Below are positions 18,578-28,595 of a stretch of DNA of 64,000 nucleotides, one piece after another. Under the pieces are notes generated by a model that was not told the DNA's origin, searched no databases, and saw only the letters and a program-made list of their open reading frames with translations. The stretch is from NCBI RefSeq assembly GCF_003298505.1, contig NZ_QNGB01000013.1, positions 1-64,000 on the forward strand, read 5' to 3'. Positions within the stretch are counted from its first letter, which is position 1. Every line of letters starts with the position of its first letter. Both the position numbers and the translations under genes were made by a program. This DNA is from Roseovarius sp. TE539. GTDB lineage: Bacteria > Pseudomonadota > Alphaproteobacteria > Rhodobacterales > Rhodobacteraceae.

Positions 18578-19426
18578 TCAAGAGCCGCGGCGCGGCAGGA
18601 CGGAAATGCCGACACCCCCCAGCACCAGCGCCGCGGCCAGCGCGAACTGCGCTGTCAGCGCCTCGCCCAGGAAAACAATGCCGCCGGCCATCGCGATCAC
18701 CGGCACCGTGAGCTGCGCCACAGCCGCCACCGACGACGCCAGGCGCGGCAGTATCGCATACCACAGCGCGTACCCCATCCCCGAGGTCACGGCCCCCGAA
18801 ATCACCGCCACGGCGATCCCCTGCATGTCGGCCTGTACGGCCGGCACACCCGGCACGACAAGGCCAAGCACCACCCCGGCCGGGGCAGCGAGAATGAAAT
18901 TCGCCGCCGTCGCCTGCAACGCGTCACCGCTCTTGCGTCCGGCCAGCGAATACAGTCCCCAGCCCACCCCGGCCGCGGCCATCAGCAGGCCATGAACGGG
19001 GCTGACCTGCGGGCCACCCCCGGGCCACAGCAGCCAGGCCAGACCGGCAAAGGCCAGGCCCGCGCCGATCCAGCGGCGCGCCGGCATGGCCTCACGGGCC
19101 AGGATCCCGCCGGCGAACATGGTGATCTGAACCACGCCGAACAGGATCAGCGCCCCCAGCCCCGCATCGAGAACGTCATAGGCCGCCGAGAACCCGTAAA
19201 TGTAAAGCAGCAGTGACAGCACCCCCGTCAGGCGCGCCGGCCCGCCCAGGCGCAGCTTCCCGCGCAGCCCCACGCAAAGAATCGCCAGCATTCCCGCTCC
19301 GGCCAGCAGGCGGATGCTGCCAAAGCTCATCGCGTCGATTGCACCCCCGGCCAGCGCCAGGCGGTTGAGCACCGAATTGGCGGCAAAAGCGGTCATGGTG
19401 AGGGCGACAAGCAGAAAAAGGCGCAT
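18578..19426 (-). CDS. EamA/DMT-family transporter
   Basis: A 282-residue inner-membrane protein with about ten hydrophobic segments in two EamA repeats, each ending in the usual Gly/Ala-rich helix (AGLAFAGLAWLLWPGG; LTVPVIAMAGGIVFLGEALT). The drug/metabolite transporter family exports or imports small metabolites, and the substrate cannot be predicted. The chosen ATG (MRLFLLVALTMTAFAANSVL) begins directly in the first membrane helix. It is upstream of the bactofilin-like gene and may share its transcript. Confidence 0.85.
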   Translation of the reverse strand: MRLFLLVALTMTAFAANSVLNRLALAGGAIDAMSFGSIRLLAGAGMLAILCVGLRGKLRLGGPARLTGVLSLLLYIYGFSAAYDVLDAGLGALILFGVVQITMFAGGILAREAMPARRWIGAGLAFAGLAWLLWPGGGPQVSPVHGLLMAAAGVGWGLYSLAGRKSGDALQATAANFILAAPAGVVLGLVVPGVPAVQADMQGIAVAVISGAVTSGMGYALWYAILPRLASSVAAVAQLTVPVIAMAGGIVFLGEALTAQFALAAALVLGGVGISVLPRRGS

Positions 19427-19517
19427 GGCCTCAGCTAGACAGGAACACCGAAAAGATACAATCAGATGATCGTGATCGGGACCACACGTCCCGATGTGCC
19501 GGCCGCATCCCGAACGC

Positions 19518-19542
19518 AAAGGGGCCGCCCGAAGGCGGCCCC
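19518..19542 (-). terminator. intrinsic terminator of groESL
   Basis: On the minus strand GGGGCCGCC-TTCG-GGCGGCCCC, a perfect 9-base stem closed by a UUCG tetraloop, is followed by TTT. It sits 27 bases after the groEL stop. Confidence 0.8.
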
Positions 19543-19568
19543 TGAACCGTGCGAATGGCGTGGCAGGC

Positions 19569-21257
<1,689 letters not shown>

Positions 21258-21275
21258 TTACACGAATCGGGGCGT

Positions 21276-21587
21276 TCAGGCGGCCTTGGCGGCCTTGTCC
21301 CCGTCCATGATGCCCAGGATGTCGCTTTCCTTCATGATCAGTAGTTCCTCACCGTCGATGGTGATCTCGGTTCCGGACCACTTGCCGAACAGGACGCGAT
21401 CGCCTTCCGACACGTCCGGCTTGATGCGGTCGCCGTCATCGTCGCGCGCCCCGGCGCCGACGGCCACGACAACACCCTCCTGGGGCTTTTCCTTCGCGCT
21501 GTCGGGGATGATCAGCCCGCCTGCGGTTTTCTCTTCGCTCTCAACGCGGCGCACAAGCACGCGGTCATGCAGCGGTTTAAATGCCAT
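21276..21587 (-). CDS. groES: co-chaperonin GroES (10 kDa)
   Basis: A 103-residue lid of the GroEL chamber. It starts [20 protein letters not shown] and carries the mobile-loop segment [20 protein letters not shown] and the [10 protein letters not shown] strand. The ATG at 21587 is preferred over an upstream in-frame ATG because AGGAGCC lies just before it and the family starts here. First gene of the groESL operon. Confidence 0.98.
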   Translation of the reverse strand: MAFKPLHDRVLVRRVESEEKTAGGLIIPDSAKEKPQEGVVVAVGAGARDDDGDRIKPDVSEGDRVLFGKWSGTEITIDGEELLIMKESDILGIMDGDKAAKAA

Positions 21588-21636
21588 CTCTGAGGCTCCT
21601 TGGCTCAAAGTTTCTCCCTTGGCCCTCCTAGGGGCC

Positions 21637-21665
21637 GTTATCACTCACATCCGGCGAGTGATAAC
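21637..21665. promoter_or_regulatory. CIRCE operator (HrcA site) of groESL
   Basis: GTTATCACTC-N9-GAGTGATAAC is a perfect inverted repeat with exactly the 9-base spacer of CIRCE (consensus TTAGCACTC-N9-GAGTGCTAA). The G-to-T change in the left arm is matched by a compensating change in the right arm. It lies 7 bases downstream of the -10 box, covering the expected transcription start, so HrcA binding would block initiation. Confidence 0.92.
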
Positions 21666-21671
21666 AGCGTG

Positions 21672-21700
21672 TAGCTAGGCGCTGCGGCGAAATCTGTCAA
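21672..21700 (-). promoter_or_regulatory. housekeeping promoter of groESL
   Basis: On the minus strand TTGACA (21700-21695), a 17-base spacer and TAGCTA (21677-21672) form a sigma-70-type promoter directly before the CIRCE. The combination is the standard alphaproteobacterial groESL control region. Confidence 0.7.
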
Positions 21701-21908
21701 CACCCGCCCGTCGGAAAATCGTCACGCCGTTCGCGGCGCTGTCCTTGTCCCGCCGGGGCGCCACTGTGAACGGTGCCGGTCCGGTGAACCGCCGGCGCCT
21801 TTCGGCCCCGGCTGGCGCCTGTCGCCGCAGCGCAGCATCAGCAGGTGACAAGCCCCGCCGCCATGCCTATAAGGCGCGCGACACCCTGATTTGCGTAAGG
21901 ATTGCGAC

Positions 21909-22829
21909 ATGACCACTCTCGTCTTCGGCCACAAATCCCCCGACACCGATTCCACCGGATCACCGATCCTCTGGGCCTGGTATCTCAACGAGGTGAAAGG
22001 CATTGATGCGCGGGCCGTCCTGCTGGGCGAACCCAACTCCGAGGCCGCCTTCATGCTCGAGCGCTGGACCCTGCCCAAACCCGAGATCGTCGAGGACGTG
22101 GCCGACGACACCCCCTGCGTGGTGGTGGACACCAACAACCCCGCCGAACTTCCGGCCAATATCGCCAATGCCGACCTGCAGGCGATCATCGACCACCACA
22201 AGCTGGCCGGCGGGCTTGAGACGAAAGGCCCGATCGACATCACGATCCGTCCGCTGGCCTGCACCGCCACCATCATGCTTGACCTTATGGGCGATAATGC
22301 GGCCGGGTTGCCTGACTGGGCCAAGGGTGCCGCACTGACCTGCATCCTTTCGGACACGCTTGAATTCCGCAGCCCCACCACCACCGACCATGACCGCGCT
22401 ACCGCCGAGCAGCTGGCGCGCGACCTGCAGATCGACATCGCGGACTACGCCGCGCAGATGTTCGCGGCCAAATCCGACGTTTCCGCCTTCTCGGATGCCG
22501 AACTGATCCGCATGGACAGCAAGGAATACACCGTAGACGGCACCGCGTTCCGCGTCTCTGTCCTGGAAACCACCGCGCCGCAGATGGTGCTGGACCGAAA
22601 GGACAGCCTGATGGAAGCGATGAAAACGGTCGCTGCCGAAGACGGGGTCGATCAGGTCCTTCTGTTTGTCGTGGATATCCTGGACGAGGAAGCGACGCTT
22701 CTGGTGCCCAACGACCTGGTCCGAACCGTGGCCGAGAAGAGCTTCGGCGTCACACCAAAGGCCGACACGGCGGTCCTGCCGGGTGTTATGAGCCGCAAGA
22801 AACAGATCATCCCCAACCTCAAGACATGA
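21909..22829 (+). CDS. ppaC: manganese-dependent inorganic pyrophosphatase
   Basis: Family II (DHH) pyrophosphatase of 306 residues that hydrolyses PPi released by biosynthesis. The N-terminal metal site is FGHKSPDTDST, the DHH motif is AIIDHHKLAGG, and the C-terminal DHHA2 domain ends with PGVMSRKKQIIP, which holds the substrate-binding RKK. The start at 21909 gives the usual MTTLVFGHKSPDTDS; AAGGAT lies upstream. Stand-alone gene, convergent with a flavin reductase gene. Confidence 0.96.
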   Translation: MTTLVFGHKSPDTDSTGSPILWAWYLNEVKGIDARAVLLGEPNSEAAFMLERWTLPKPEIVEDVADDTPCVVVDTNNPAELPANIANADLQAIIDHHKLAGGLETKGPIDITIRPLACTATIMLDLMGDNAAGLPDWAKGAALTCILSDTLEFRSPTTTDHDRATAEQLARDLQIDIADYAAQMFAAKSDVSAFSDAELIRMDSKEYTVDGTAFRVSVLETTAPQMVLDRKDSLMEAMKTVAAEDGVDQVLLFVVDILDEEATLLVPNDLVRTVAEKSFGVTPKADTAVLPGVMSRKKQIIPNLKT

Positions 22830-22838
22830 CCGTCCGCG

Positions 22839-22865
22839 CCGGGGGCGAACCCGGTCAGCCCCCGG
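22839..22865. terminator. convergent hairpin between ppaC and the flavin reductase gene
   Basis: CCGGGGGC and GCCCCCGG are perfect 8-base arms around 11 bases. The right half overlaps the last codons of the flavin reductase gene. Neither side has a T-run. Confidence 0.4.
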
Positions 22866-23346
22866 ATTTGCGCCGCACCACGTGAAAATCGCCCTGCATG
22901 TAGGTCAGGGGCGCCTGGCCGGCGTTGGAAATCCCCGTCACCGCGCCGATGCAGATCGCGTGGGTGCCGTGGCCGACGCTGCGCTGAAGCGTGCATGTGA
23001 AGGCCGTGGCGCGCGGCAGGACGGGGCCGAACTCCGTCGCCATGACGTCCAGCCCGTGAAAACGGTCCGGGCGCTGCGCATCGAAGGCCCCGGCGAAGGC
23101 GCGCGCCAGATCGTCGGCATCCTCGGGCAGGACATTGACGCAGAACGCCCCGTTGTCGCCGACCGCCCGGGCGATCCGGCTGTCGGACTTCAGGCACACC
23201 AGAACCGAGGGCGGATCGGCTGACAGCGAGGTGAAGGCACTGACGGTTGCGCCCATCTGCCCGGCGGGCCCGTCCGTGGTCACCACCGTGACCGTTGCCG
23301 CCACCTGTCGCATCGCCTCGATAAAGGCGTCCCGTGCCGCGTTCAT
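22855..23346 (-). CDS. flavin reductase family protein
   Basis: A 163-residue FMN-binding split-barrel protein of the HpaC/flavin-reductase family, which supplies reduced flavin to a partner monooxygenase or acts as a general NAD(P)H:flavin reductase. The pattern is FIEAMRQVAATVTVVTTDGP, then GATVSAFTSLSADPPSVLVC and a C-terminal PLTYMQGDFHVV. The start at 23346 is preferred to the upstream in-frame ATG at 23502 because it fits the family. No monooxygenase gene is adjacent, so the partner is unknown. Confidence 0.88.
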   Translation of the reverse strand: MNAARDAFIEAMRQVAATVTVVTTDGPAGQMGATVSAFTSLSADPPSVLVCLKSDSRIARAVGDNGAFCVNVLPEDADDLARAFAGAFDAQRPDRFHGLDVMATEFGPVLPRATAFTCTLQRSVGHGTHAICIGAVTGISNAGQAPLTYMQGDFHVVRRKSGG

Positions 23347-23561
23347 GACATTGGCCCCGTACCCGAAAATCCCGTCTTCACGCGCCTCTCCCTGTTCATG
23401 CCGTCCAGAGGTTGCCAGAAAAACCGCACCGTGGAAAACGAATTCACCCGATCCGGCCACTTGCCGAAACCGCTTACATAACCCTTTCCCTGCCACTGGC
23501 AAATCCGGCTCGGCCCTGCCATAGAACGACCAATCACGCAGCAGACACGAGGCTAGCTCCC

Positions 23562-24431
23562 ATGACCCGGATCATCACCTCACTTGCCGAGATCTCCGAC
23601 CCGTATTCGGCCCTCTTCGTCGATCTATGGGGCTGCGTGCATGATGGCGTGCGCGCCCTGCCCGACGCGGTTGCGGCCTTGCAGGGCTACCGGCAGCGCG
23701 GCGGCACCGTGGTCCTTCTGACAAACTCGCCCCGCCCACGCGCCGGGGTGGAACGGCAGCTCCGCCGCTTCGGCGTGCCGGAGGATGCATGGGACACCAT
23801 CGCCACCTCGGGCGACAGCGCCCGCGCCGCCATGTTCCGCGGTGTCGTGGGGGAAAGGGTCTGGCATGTCGGCACCCCGGGCGACCGGCCCTTTTTCGAT
23901 CCCATTGCAGTGGTGGATGACCCTGTCGCCATCGAACGGGTGGACCGCGATGCAGCCGAGGGCATTGTCTGCACCGGCCCCTTCGATGCCACTTCCGACC
24001 CGGAGGTTCTGCGCCCCGATCTGCTGTATGCCAAGCAGACAGGCATGAAACTGTTGTGTGCCAATCCCGATATCGTCGTCGACCGGGGCGATCACCGTGA
24101 ATGGTGCGCCGGTGCGGTTGCGCGGCTATATACGGAAATGGGTGGCGAAAGCCTCTATTTCGGCAAACCGCACCCGCCGATCTACGATCTCGCCCGGCAG
24201 CGTCTTGCGGCGCTCGGGCGCGGGGCGGGCAACAACATCCTGGCCATCGGCGACGGCGCGCAGACCGACATCCTTGGTGCCATGGGCGAGGATCTTGACA
24301 GCCTCTTCATCTCCGGCGGCCTGGCCGCGCGCGAGACCCGGACCCGCTCGCACCCCGACCCGGACGCGCTTGAGGCCTACCTTCGGGAAGAAGCCGTCAA
24401 TCCGACCTACGCGATCGGATATCTGAGCTAG
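23562..24431 (+). CDS. HAD-superfamily hydrolase (TIGR01459 type)
   Basis: A 289-residue HAD phosphatase of the class IIA NagD-like group common in alphaproteobacteria. Motif I is ALFVDLWGCVHDG (DLWGC with the nucleophile Asp), motif II is VVLLTNSPRP, the Lys is in YFGKPHPPIYDLA, and motif IV is AIGDGAQTDILGA. The substrate is not known. It is divergent from the flavin reductase gene across a 215-base intergenic region. Confidence 0.88.
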   Translation: MTRIITSLAEISDPYSALFVDLWGCVHDGVRALPDAVAALQGYRQRGGTVVLLTNSPRPRAGVERQLRRFGVPEDAWDTIATSGDSARAAMFRGVVGERVWHVGTPGDRPFFDPIAVVDDPVAIERVDRDAAEGIVCTGPFDATSDPEVLRPDLLYAKQTGMKLLCANPDIVVDRGDHREWCAGAVARLYTEMGGESLYFGKPHPPIYDLARQRLAALGRGAGNNILAIGDGAQTDILGAMGEDLDSLFISGGLAARETRTRSHPDPDALEAYLREEAVNPTYAIGYLS

Positions 24432-25002
24432 AGACTGTCGGGGGCAATCAGAAACGATCTGCAGACGGGCGCGCGACCATCCGGGTGAACAGGCGCGCAA
24501 CCACGGGCCGCGGCGCGGTGATCCGGTGATTGGGTTGCAGTGGCGTCATGTCTGTCAAATCCGTCACTCCCCAAGTCCTCGCGCCCGCGCAGTCCGCGCA
24601 GGGAGCTGGCCGAGCCTTGGGGCGGCCCGGCGCAGCGCGGCAGGTGTCGCAGGGCACGCCGGCCGCGGCCTTCTGGCGCCATATGACCGCGTGTCGCTCA
24701 ACAAGGCTGGAACGGCACCTGATACCCTGCGCCTGCCGGGCATCTGATGTCAGGTTGCGAGGACTGGTGTCGGCGCCTGACAAAAAGGTGCCAGCACCAT
24801 GAGGGAGGCGCAGCCACCCGCGTCGTGGCGGGGCCGGGCATGGCCCGGACCGCAATTGTGCCCGAGGCCCGCATCCCTGCCATGCGTCATGGAAGCCGGC
24901 GACAAGAAAACCCTTGATTTTCTGCGCACGCAAAGTAATAAAGTTCCAACAATCGGCGCTCTGGCGTCTTAAAATTACCAGCCTGACGATCCGGAGGGGC
25001 GA
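24432..25002. other. 571-base region: possible minus-strand CxxC ORF and hairpin
   Basis: No secure gene. On the minus strand a frame ending at 24448 is open back past 24700 with strongly GC-rich third positions. It encodes two Cys pairs (PCDTCRAAP and PCADCAGARTWG), then MTPLQPNHRITAPRP. It lacks a convincing ATG and ribosome binding site, so it may be a decayed gene or a shadow. GGTGTCGGCGCC and GGTGCCAGCACC (24766-24798) form a 12-base imperfect stem. The last 80 bases hold the likely promoter of the MaoC gene. Confidence 0.35.
24914..24941 (+). promoter_or_regulatory. candidate promoter of the MaoC gene
   Basis: TTGATT (24914-24919), a 16-base spacer and TAATAA (24936-24941) lie in an AT-rich stretch about 60 bases before the MaoC ATG. 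Sigma-70-like, assigned by pattern only. Confidence 0.4.
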
Positions 25003-25446
25003 ATGTTGGACAACATGCCGCGTGGCACGATCTGCATCGAAGACATCGAGATGGGCATGTCCCGCCACCTGCGCAAAGTGGTGACGGACCGGGACATCGA
25101 ACTGTTCGCCGAGGTGTCCACCGATCACAACCCGGTTCATCTCGACGATGATTATGCCCGCGATACCATCTTCGAGGGCCGTATCGCGCACGGCATGCTG
25201 ACCGCCGGGTTGATTTCGGCCGTGATCGGCGAGCAACTGCCGGGCCACGGAACCGTCTATATGGGCCAGAGCCTGAAGTTCCTCGGCCCGGTGCGTCCCG
25301 GCGACATGGTCGAGGCGCGGGTCGAGGTGACCGGCATCGACCACGCCAAGCGCCGCGTACAGCTCGATTGCCGCTGCACCGTGGACGGCAAGAAAGTGCT
25401 TGTCGGCGAGGCCACGGTGCTGGCGCCGTCGCGCAAGTTCGACTGA
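25003..25446 (+). CDS. MaoC-family (R)-specific enoyl-CoA hydratase
   Basis: A 147-residue hot-dog-fold protein. The hydratase-2 motif is clear: LFAEVSTDHNPVHLDDDYA supplies the catalytic Asp and His, followed by GRIAHGMLTAGLISAVIGEQ. Such proteins hydrate trans-2-enoyl-CoA to (R)-3-hydroxyacyl-CoA, linking beta-oxidation to polyhydroxyalkanoate synthesis (PhaJ) or serving other acyl-CoA pathways. GGAGGGG precedes the ATG. It stands alone, so the pathway is not fixed by context. Confidence 0.88.
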   Translation: MLDNMPRGTICIEDIEMGMSRHLRKVVTDRDIELFAEVSTDHNPVHLDDDYARDTIFEGRIAHGMLTAGLISAVIGEQLPGHGTVYMGQSLKFLGPVRPGDMVEARVEVTGIDHAKRRVQLDCRCTVDGKKVLVGEATVLAPSRKFD

Positions 25447-25604
25447 CCGCGCCCATCCCGTCCCGGACCGGGCATTCGCGCAATACACTGGTGACCGTAC
25501 GCGCCCGCTGTTGAAACGTCCTCGCCGCGCAATCATCTGGGAAGGACGTCGCAACGGGCTCTCGGCTGCGGCGGCATTGCCAAGTCTGGAGGGAGGACAC
25601 GGAA

Positions 25605-25787
25605 ATGGATGCAACCAAGACCACCGAATACGCCCGCGCCCTGCTGTCATCGCGCGGCGGCAAGGCAGAGGCCGAAGCAGCCCGAAGAATGCAGGAGGCG
25701 ACCAAGGCCGGCAAGCCGGACGAGGCCGAGGACTGGCGCCGGATACGGCTGGCGATCAGCGAAATGCGCGGGCCCCGGCAGGGCTGA
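25605..25787 (+). CDS. small conserved protein (60 aa), function unknown
   Basis: A 60-residue, highly charged helical protein: TTEYARALLSSRGGKAEAEA, then a Lys/Glu-rich part and DWRRIRLAISEMRGPRQG. The strong GGAGGGAGGA before the ATG and the protein-like charge pattern support a real gene. I recall similar short proteins in other Rhodobacterales genomes. It lies 48 bases upstream of ribF on the same strand and may be co-transcribed. Confidence 0.7.
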   Translation: MDATKTTEYARALLSSRGGKAEAEAARRMQEATKAGKPDEAEDWRRIRLAISEMRGPRQG

Positions 25788-25835
25788 CGAACCATCCCGC
25801 TTGCACCCGCCTGCGCATGGGGCTACGCAAACCCC

Positions 25836-26771
25836 ATGCGGATCATCCGGGATTATACATTCGTCGATCCCGCCGACCGTGGCGCCAGCGTCGCGATCGG
25901 GAATTTCGACGGCGTGCATGTCGGCCACCAGTCGGTGATCGACATCGCCCGGCAGGCCGGCGACGGCGCGCCGCTGGGTGTGCTGACCTTCGAGCCGCAT
26001 CCGCGGGAATATTTCGCCCCCGACGCGGCACCGTTCCGCCTGATGGGGCGCGAGGCGCGCGCGCACCGGCTGGAAAAGCTGGGGGTCGAACGGCTCTACG
26101 AACTGAATTTCAATGCCGCCCTGTCAGCCCTCAGCCCCCGGGCTTTCTGCGAGGAAGTGATCAGCGGCGGGCTGGGGCTTGCGCATGTGGTGGTGGGCGC
26201 GGATTTCTGCTTTGGGCAGGGGCGCGCGGGCGATGCCGCCGATCTCCGGGCCTTCGGGCAGGAAATGGGATTCGGCGTTACAATCGCGCCGCTTCTCGAA
26301 GGGGCGGATGGCGAAGTCTCGTCCACGGCGATCCGCGCCGCGCTCAGCGAGGGGCGTCCCCGCGACGCTGCCGCGATGCTGGGCCACTGGCACCGCATCG
26401 ACGGGCCTGTCCTTGGGGGCGAACAGCGCGGCCGCGAGCTGGGCTACCCCACCGCCAACATGTCCATCAAGGGGCTGCACCCGCCCCGCTTCGGGGTCTA
26501 CGCCGTTCTTGTCGATGTGCTCGACGGGCCGCATGCGGGCCATTATCACGGCGCTGCATCGCTTGGGGTGCGGCCCATGTTCGACGGCGAGGAGCCCAAT
26601 ATCGAAACCTTCCTTTTCGATTTCAGTGGCGATCTCTACGGGGCCGAACTTTCGGTGGCGCTGGTCGAATACCTGCGCCCCGAGGAAACATTTGACGGGC
26701 TGGACGCCTTCGTCTCGCAGATGGATGCCGATTGCGCACACGCCCGCGACATCTTGGCAAGGACAGCATGA
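25836..26771 (+). CDS. ribF: bifunctional riboflavin kinase / FAD synthetase
   Basis: Converts riboflavin to FMN and FMN to FAD. The 311 residues hold the N-terminal adenylyltransferase (AIGNFDGVHVGHQSVID, then a SSTAIRAALSEGR loop) and the C-terminal riboflavin kinase (ELGYPTANMSIKGL, NIETFLFDFSGDLYG). It is the first gene of a tight operon: its TGA overlaps the ATG of the YcgN-family gene. Confidence 0.97.
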   Translation: MRIIRDYTFVDPADRGASVAIGNFDGVHVGHQSVIDIARQAGDGAPLGVLTFEPHPREYFAPDAAPFRLMGREARAHRLEKLGVERLYELNFNAALSALSPRAFCEEVISGGLGLAHVVVGADFCFGQGRAGDAADLRAFGQEMGFGVTIAPLLEGADGEVSSTAIRAALSEGRPRDAAAMLGHWHRIDGPVLGGEQRGRELGYPTANMSIKGLHPPRFGVYAVLVDVLDGPHAGHYHGAASLGVRPMFDGEEPNIETFLFDFSGDLYGAELSVALVEYLRPEETFDGLDAFVSQMDADCAHARDILARTA

Positions 26772-27238
26772 GCGACCCGATCGACCGGACCGGCCTGCGC
26801 CCGCGTTTCTGGCAAGACATACCGTTGTCGCGCATGACCCACCGTGAATGGGAGGCGCTTTGCGACGGTTGCGGCAAGTGCTGTCTCAACAAGCTCGAGG
26901 ACGAGGACACCGGCGAAGTGGCGCTGACCCGCGTGGCCTGCCGTCTCTTTGACGATGGCACATGCCGCTGCGCCAGCTACGCCGACCGCCACCGCCATGT
27001 GCCCGAATGCGTGGTGCTTGATCCCGCCAGCCTCGAGAAAAACCTCTACTGGCTGCCCGAAACATGCGCCTACAAGCTGCTGTGGCAGGGCAGCCCCCTG
27101 TTTGACTGGCACCCGCTGATTTCCGGCACCCCCGAAACCGTTCATCGCGCCGGGGTGTCGGTCCGCGGGCGCACCCTTTCGGAAGTCACGACGCCCGAGG
27201 AAGACTGGGAAGACCACATCATCGAGGAGCCGACCTGA
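26768..27238 (+). CDS. YcgN/UPF0260 family cysteine-cluster protein
   Basis: A 156-residue protein of the YcgN (UPF0260/CxxCxxCC) family. The N-terminal cluster is CDGCGKCCLNKLED, followed by CRLFDDGTCRCASYADR and a later ETCAYKLL, giving a set of Cys residues consistent with an Fe-S or zinc site. Function is unestablished. The start overlaps the ribF stop and the TGA overlaps the next ATG, so the three genes are translationally coupled. Confidence 0.9.
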   Translation: MSDPIDRTGLRPRFWQDIPLSRMTHREWEALCDGCGKCCLNKLEDEDTGEVALTRVACRLFDDGTCRCASYADRHRHVPECVVLDPASLEKNLYWLPETCAYKLLWQGSPLFDWHPLISGTPETVHRAGVSVRGRTLSEVTTPEEDWEDHIIEEPT

Positions 27239-28284
27239 TGTTCTTTGCCTCCGACAATACCGGGCCTGCCCACCCACAGGTTCTTGCCGGGCTCGGGCAG
27301 GCCAACGAGGGCTACGCCGCGCCCTATGGCACCGACGAGCTGAACCTGACGGTTCGCGAAAGGCTGCGCAGTCTGTTCGAGGCCCCCGAGGCGGCGGTCT
27401 ATCTGGTGGCCACGGGCACCGCGGCCAACGCGCTGGCGCTCGCCACCCTGTCGCGGCCCTGGGACACGATCTTCTGCACCCGGCAGGCGCATATCGAGGC
27501 GGATGAATGCAATGCGCCCGAATTCTACACCGGCGGCGCCAAGCTCACGCTTGTCGGCGATGCTGACAAGCTCGATCCCGACACCCTGCGCGCGGCCATC
27601 GGGTCGAAGGAATTCCTGGGCGTGCACGGGCCGCAGCGCGGGCCGGTCGCGCTGACGCAGGTCACCGAGATGGGTCAGGTCTACAGCTGCGCCGAGATCG
27701 CCGCGCTCGGGGCCGTGGCGCACGATTACGACGTGCCCCTCTACATGGACGGGGCGCGCTTTGCCAATGCCGTGGCGGCCCTCGGCTGCACCCCGGCCGA
27801 AATGACCTGGAAAGCCGGCGTCGATGCCGTCAGCTTCGGCGCCACCAAGAACGGCTGCCTTGGCGTCGAGGCGGTGATCTTCTTCGATCCCGCCCACGCC
27901 TGGGAGTTCGAACTGCGCCGCAAGCGCGGCGCGCACCTTTTTTCCAAGCACCGTTTCCTGTCGGCACAGATGGATGCCTATCTGGAGGACGGGCTCTGGC
28001 TGCGCTCGGCACAGGCGGCCAACGCCAGTGCCGCACGGCTGGCCGAGGGGCTGCGCGGCGTGCCCGGCTGCACGTTCCTGGCCGAACCGCAGGCCAACAT
28101 GATCTTTGCCCGGCTGCCCCGCGCGGCCCATCAGCGCCTCCAGGCGGCCGGCGCGGTCTACGGGCTCTACGAGGGGCCACTCGGCGAGGGTGCCCCGGAC
28201 GAGCCGCTGCTGATGCGGCTGGTCTGCGACTGGTCCTGCCCGCCCGACGCGATCGACCGTTTCATCGCCACCGCAAGCGGCTGA
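27238..28284 (+). CDS. ltaE: low-specificity L-threonine aldolase
   Basis: PLP enzyme of fold type I that splits L-threonine or allo-threonine to glycine and acetaldehyde. It has 348 residues. It starts MFFASDNTGPAHPQVL, and the PLP lysine lies in VSFGATKNGCLGVEAV. The active-site segments VATGTAANALALA, PLYMDGARFANAVA and LMRLVCDWSC are typical. It shares one base with the stop of the YcgN-family gene (TGATG). Metabolically it supplies glycine. Confidence 0.93.
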   Translation: MFFASDNTGPAHPQVLAGLGQANEGYAAPYGTDELNLTVRERLRSLFEAPEAAVYLVATGTAANALALATLSRPWDTIFCTRQAHIEADECNAPEFYTGGAKLTLVGDADKLDPDTLRAAIGSKEFLGVHGPQRGPVALTQVTEMGQVYSCAEIAALGAVAHDYDVPLYMDGARFANAVAALGCTPAEMTWKAGVDAVSFGATKNGCLGVEAVIFFDPAHAWEFELRRKRGAHLFSKHRFLSAQMDAYLEDGLWLRSAQAANASAARLAEGLRGVPGCTFLAEPQANMIFARLPRAAHQRLQAAGAVYGLYEGPLGEGAPDEPLLMRLVCDWSCPPDAIDRFIATASG

Positions 28285-28403
28285 CGGGCGTTCCGGGCCT
28301 GTCCCGCCGATGCCGCGCCCGGCATGAAACTCCGCGATGCGCAGGGAGGGGGGTGCAAAGTGTCGAAACCCGGGTCCGAGCCCGGGGCAGACAGATGAGC
28401 AAG

Positions 28404-28537
28404 GCCCATCGCCAGACCGCGGGATGGCGATCCACCGCTCTTCCACGCGCTTTATGCCTGCCACATACGCACTGCGCATGAGGGGGCGCGCCCAGCGTCA
28501 CCAAATCGCCAGCCCGGGGGGCGGTCTGGCGATGGGC
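28404..28537. repeat. long interrupted inverted repeat (17-base perfect arms)
   Basis: GCCCATCGCCAGACCGC (28404-28420) returns as its exact reverse complement at 28521-28537. Next to the arms, GGGATGGCGAT and ATCGCCAGCCC extend the pairing with a small bulge, so a transcript could form an approximately 134-nt hairpin with a 60-80 nt internal part. No target-site duplication or coding frame is visible. The 311-base gap 28285-28595 holds nothing else except a CCCGGG-tccga-GCCCGGG hairpin near 28370. Confidence 0.7.
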
Positions 28538-28595
28538 GGGGCACCTTCGGTGCTGTTCCGGCCCGGGCTGGCAGCCGCGACCCGGCCCTCTGCCC

